Assembly (NCBI RefSeq): GCF_000585215.1
Contig: NZ_AONC01000028.1
Span: 1-64,000, forward strand
Source: Imhoffiella purpurea
GTDB taxonomy: Bacteria; Pseudomonadota; Gammaproteobacteria; Chromatiales; Chromatiaceae
Length of the DNA: 64,000 nt
Reading direction: 5' to 3'
The notes below the pieces were generated by a model. That model worked only from the letters and a program-made list of their open reading frames with translations, made no database searches and was not told where the DNA came from. This document shows, in pieces, positions 62,298 to 64,000 of the stretch. The stretch's first letter is position 1. The number at the start of each line of letters is the position of its first letter. The translations under genes were made by a program, and so were the position numbers.

Positions 62298-62899
62298 GCG
62301 CCGCCCTCCCCCGGCTCGGGCTTGGAGACGGCGGGCGCGGGATCGGCCTTCGCCGCCGGCGGCGCCTTCGCGGCCTTCTTGGCCTCCTTGCGCCTGCGGA
62401 TGGCCTCGCGCACGTCCTGGTTGTCCTCGCGCCCGGAACGCATCTCGTAGGTCTCCTCGACGAACTTGAGGGTGTCGAACTCGCGCCGCATCGGCGGGAT
62501 GCCGGTCCAGCCCTCGAGCATGAAGTCGCCCAGACTGGGGTGACCCTCGATCGAAATGCCGAACATCTCGTGCAGCTCGCGCTCGAAGACCTCGGCCTGG
62601 GGCCAGAGCGGGATGGCGGTCGAGATGGCCTCGCCGTCGCGACCGATCCAGACCTGCACGACGAGCGAACGATCGCGCTCGGCCGTCTCCAGGACATAGG
62701 ACAGGCAGAAGACGTCCTCCTCCATCCAGTCGGTGCAGGCGATGGTGGCCAGGGTCGCGAAGCCGTGCTGTCGCTGCAGCTGACCGAGCAGCGAGAAGAG
62801 CTGGGCCTTGGGCACGCGCAGGAAGGCCTGATCGGGCCGCCGCTGGCTCTGCTCCAGGATCTCGAAGCCCGGCAGCTTGGGCAAAAGGTCTTCCAGCAT
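62294..62899 (-). CDS. NuoC-like 30-kDa subunit
   Basis: A 201-residue subunit with the NuoC core: HGFATLATIACTDWMEEDVFCLSYVL, then the conserved WPQAEVFERELHEMFGISIEGHPSLGDFMLEGW. A lysine/alanine/proline tail (residues ~165-201) is unusual for NuoC. It shares the base at 62899 with the NuoB-like gene (TGATG overlap) and overlaps the NuoD-like start by four bases. Confidence 0.9.
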   Translation of the reverse strand: MLEDLLPKLPGFEILEQSQRRPDQAFLRVPKAQLFSLLGQLQRQHGFATLATIACTDWMEEDVFCLSYVLETAERDRSLVVQVWIGRDGEAISTAIPLWPQAEVFERELHEMFGISIEGHPSLGDFMLEGWTGIPPMRREFDTLKFVEETYEMRSGREDNQDVREAIRRRKEAKKAAKAPPAAKADPAPAVSKPEPGEGGA

Positions 62900-63531
62900 C
62901 AGACGACGCCCCCGGCGTGATACCAGTCGCAGGTATAGGTCGGGGGTATCTGGTCGCCCAGCACCTTGCGCTGGTTGGCCTTGTACCAGTCGATGTGCTC
63001 GCGGTAGTGATGATAGCCGCCCTTCTCGCCGTTCTTGATGCGCCCCTGCAGGGCGACGAAGCCCTCGATCAGGGCCTCGGGCCGGGGCATGCAGCCATTG
63101 ACGAAGATGTCGACCGGGATGTAGCGGTCCACCTGCTTGATGGTGTTGTAGGAGTCCCAGTACATGCCGCCGTTGATGGTACAGCTGCCCAGGGCGATCA
63201 CGTACTTGGGCTCCTGCATCTGCTCGTAGCTGCGGATGACCCGGCGCAGCGTCTTGAGCGCCAGATAGCCGCTGACGATGAGCACGTCGGCCTGACGCGG
63301 CGTCGCCGCGCCGACGATGCCGAAGCGCTCGGCATCGAAACGGCTGGTCATGAGCGGGCGCATCTCGATCGCCCCGCAGCCGGTGCCGTAGGCGAGCACG
63401 AAGAGGCTCCTGTGCCGCATCCAGGAGACCAGACGTTCGAGCACGCCCTGCCGGATCGACTCGGCCTCTCCCGGAACCTCGAGCATGGCCTGCTCGCATT
63501 GAAAACCTTCGCATTGGGTCTTGTGGTACAT
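62899..63531 (-). CDS. NuoB-like subunit lacking one cluster ligand
   Basis: A 210-residue small subunit. Cluster ligands C52 (YGTGCGAIEM), C117 (ALGSCTINGG) and C147 (VNGCMPRPEA) are kept. The fourth is missing: complex I has tandem Cys-Cys here and group 4 hydrogenases C-x-x-C, but position 51 is Gly and 49 is Gly. Two extra Cys, C7 and C12, near the N-terminus might replace it. Typical of neither NuoB nor the hydrogenase small subunit. Confidence 0.88.
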   Translation of the reverse strand: MYHKTQCEGFQCEQAMLEVPGEAESIRQGVLERLVSWMRHRSLFVLAYGTGCGAIEMRPLMTSRFDAERFGIVGAATPRQADVLIVSGYLALKTLRRVIRSYEQMQEPKYVIALGSCTINGGMYWDSYNTIKQVDRYIPVDIFVNGCMPRPEALIEGFVALQGRIKNGEKGGYHHYREHIDWYKANQRKVLGDQIPPTYTCDWYHAGGVV

Positions 63532-64000
63532 CAGGCGCTCCAGGAGGGTAGCCAGACGGTCAGGATCACCCCCAGAACGCCGAGCCCCAGCGGGACCTTC
63601 CAGAAGAAGTCCACCGCCTGCTCGGTCTTGAGCCGGGGAAAGACCATGCTGATCACCGTCGTCAGCAGGAAGAGGGAAAATGCCTTGGCGATGAGGACCA
63701 GGATATTGGTGGCCCCGCCCAGGAAAAGATCGACCAGCAGCACCAGCTTGGCGATGGACATCATCATCCGCTGGGTCATGAGCACGCCCAGCAGCCGGCC
63801 GCCGAACTCGACCCGCGGCCCGGCATAGACCTCGACCGGCGCCCCGACCACGTCGAAGGGCGCGCCGTGCTGGCTGCCGATGAAGGGCAGCAGGATGACG
63901 CAGAAGGCGATCGGGTTGGTGACGATGCCCCAGTGGGCCAGACTGTCCTGCGCCGCCATGATGGCATGCACCGAGGCCGTCTCGTGCTGCAGCATCACCA
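63531..64000 (-). CDS. NuoH-like membrane subunit (5' end beyond the window)
   Basis: The C-terminal ~156 residues of a membrane subunit with about four segments. The loop that in NuoH reads PFD-xx-EAE reads PFDVVGAPVEVYAGPRVEFGG, so the first Glu pair is partly lost while VEFGG is kept. The end (FPRLKTEQAVDFFWKVPLGLGVLGVILTVWLPSW) is the NuoH type. First visible gene of the operon; upstream genes are outside. Confidence 0.85.
   Translation of the reverse strand, partial: VMLQHETASVHAIMAAQDSLAHWGIVTNPIAFCVILLPFIGSQHGAPFDVVGAPVEVYAGPRVEFGGRLLGVLMTQRMMMSIAKLVLLVDLFLGGATNILVLIAKAFSLFLLTTVISMVFPRLKTEQAVDFFWKVPLGLGVLGVILTVWLPSWSA

Noticed and set aside
63531-64000. Genuine complex I (nuo) operon
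   Set aside because: The B, D and H subunits lack complex I hallmark residues, the order includes MrpE, and C and D are separate with an unusual C tail.

Overview
This 64 kb window is high-GC chromosomal DNA from a gammaproteobacterium. The best fit is a purple sulfur bacterium (Chromatiaceae, Allochromatium/Thiocystis-like). The case rests on a complete O2-tolerant uptake [NiFe] hydrogenase operon, a candidate sulfur-globule-type secreted protein, an Mrp/complex I-like module whose metal ligands look modified, and gammaproteobacterial housekeeping synteny (rluD/pgeF divergent from bamD, prc-gshA, nadE-glnB, pilSR). No photosynthesis or dsr/sox genes lie inside the window, so the lineage is an inference.

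Layout. 1-0.92 kb is the right end of an integrated element: a MarR-like regulator, a tRNA-Leu(CAA) carried inside it, and an att-like 3' fragment of a second tRNA-Leu followed by that tRNA's terminator. 0.97-7.3 kb holds two unknown genes, a lytic transglycosylase, nth, a DUF1841 protein, a host-attachment-family protein, sthA and a secreted PEMP-repeat protein. 7.4-19.3 kb is housekeeping: gshA, prc, def, a GcvR-like ACT protein, pgeF, rluD, bamD, glnB, nadE, sucDC. 19.5-27.7 kb carries a PilS/PilR-type two-component pair, argA and mscK. 27.8-34.3 kb carries a small PA3496-type gene, a porin plus periplasmic binding protein pair, ppx, an SCP2 protein, and a three-gene operon of two short-chain dehydrogenases and a PTPS-family protein. 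34.4-39.9 kb is metal handling: a CaCA exchanger, zrgA-like/zur/znuB/znuC, and a GDT1-family manganese exporter behind a yybP-ykoY riboswitch, with a polyprenol/phytol kinase-like gene between them.

40.8-46.9 kb is the hydrogenase operon hupS-hupL-(small ORF)-hupC-hupD-hupF-hupH-hupJ, read on the minus strand with nearly every junction overlapping. It has a near-consensus sigma-54 promoter and a nested inverted repeat upstream. 47.3-53.8 kb holds a coiled-coil protein, a UMF1-type MFS transporter, a two-subunit pyruvate carboxylase and a conserved unknown. 54-59.2 kb holds a four-carbon acid sugar kinase, a phosphoketolase/transketolase-like ThDP enzyme and a divergent IclR regulator. The last two genes share a 21-bp motif in their promoters. 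After a GST, 60-64 kb is part of an operon encoding NuoH-, NuoB-, NuoC-, NuoD- and NuoI-like proteins plus MrpE, cut by the window end.

Most notable: the NuoD-like subunit keeps one cysteine of each hydrogenase CxxC pair and has Glu in place of the other (CVPE and CPPE), and the NuoB-like subunit lacks one cluster ligand. This suggests an Ehr- or Mbs-like ferredoxin-linked ion-pumping complex rather than complex I or a hydrogenase. Also notable are an unannotated 55-residue CxxC secreted ORF embedded between hupL and hupC, the shared IclR-type operator, and a dispersed repeat (AACCGCAAAGGCGC core) found at three loci.
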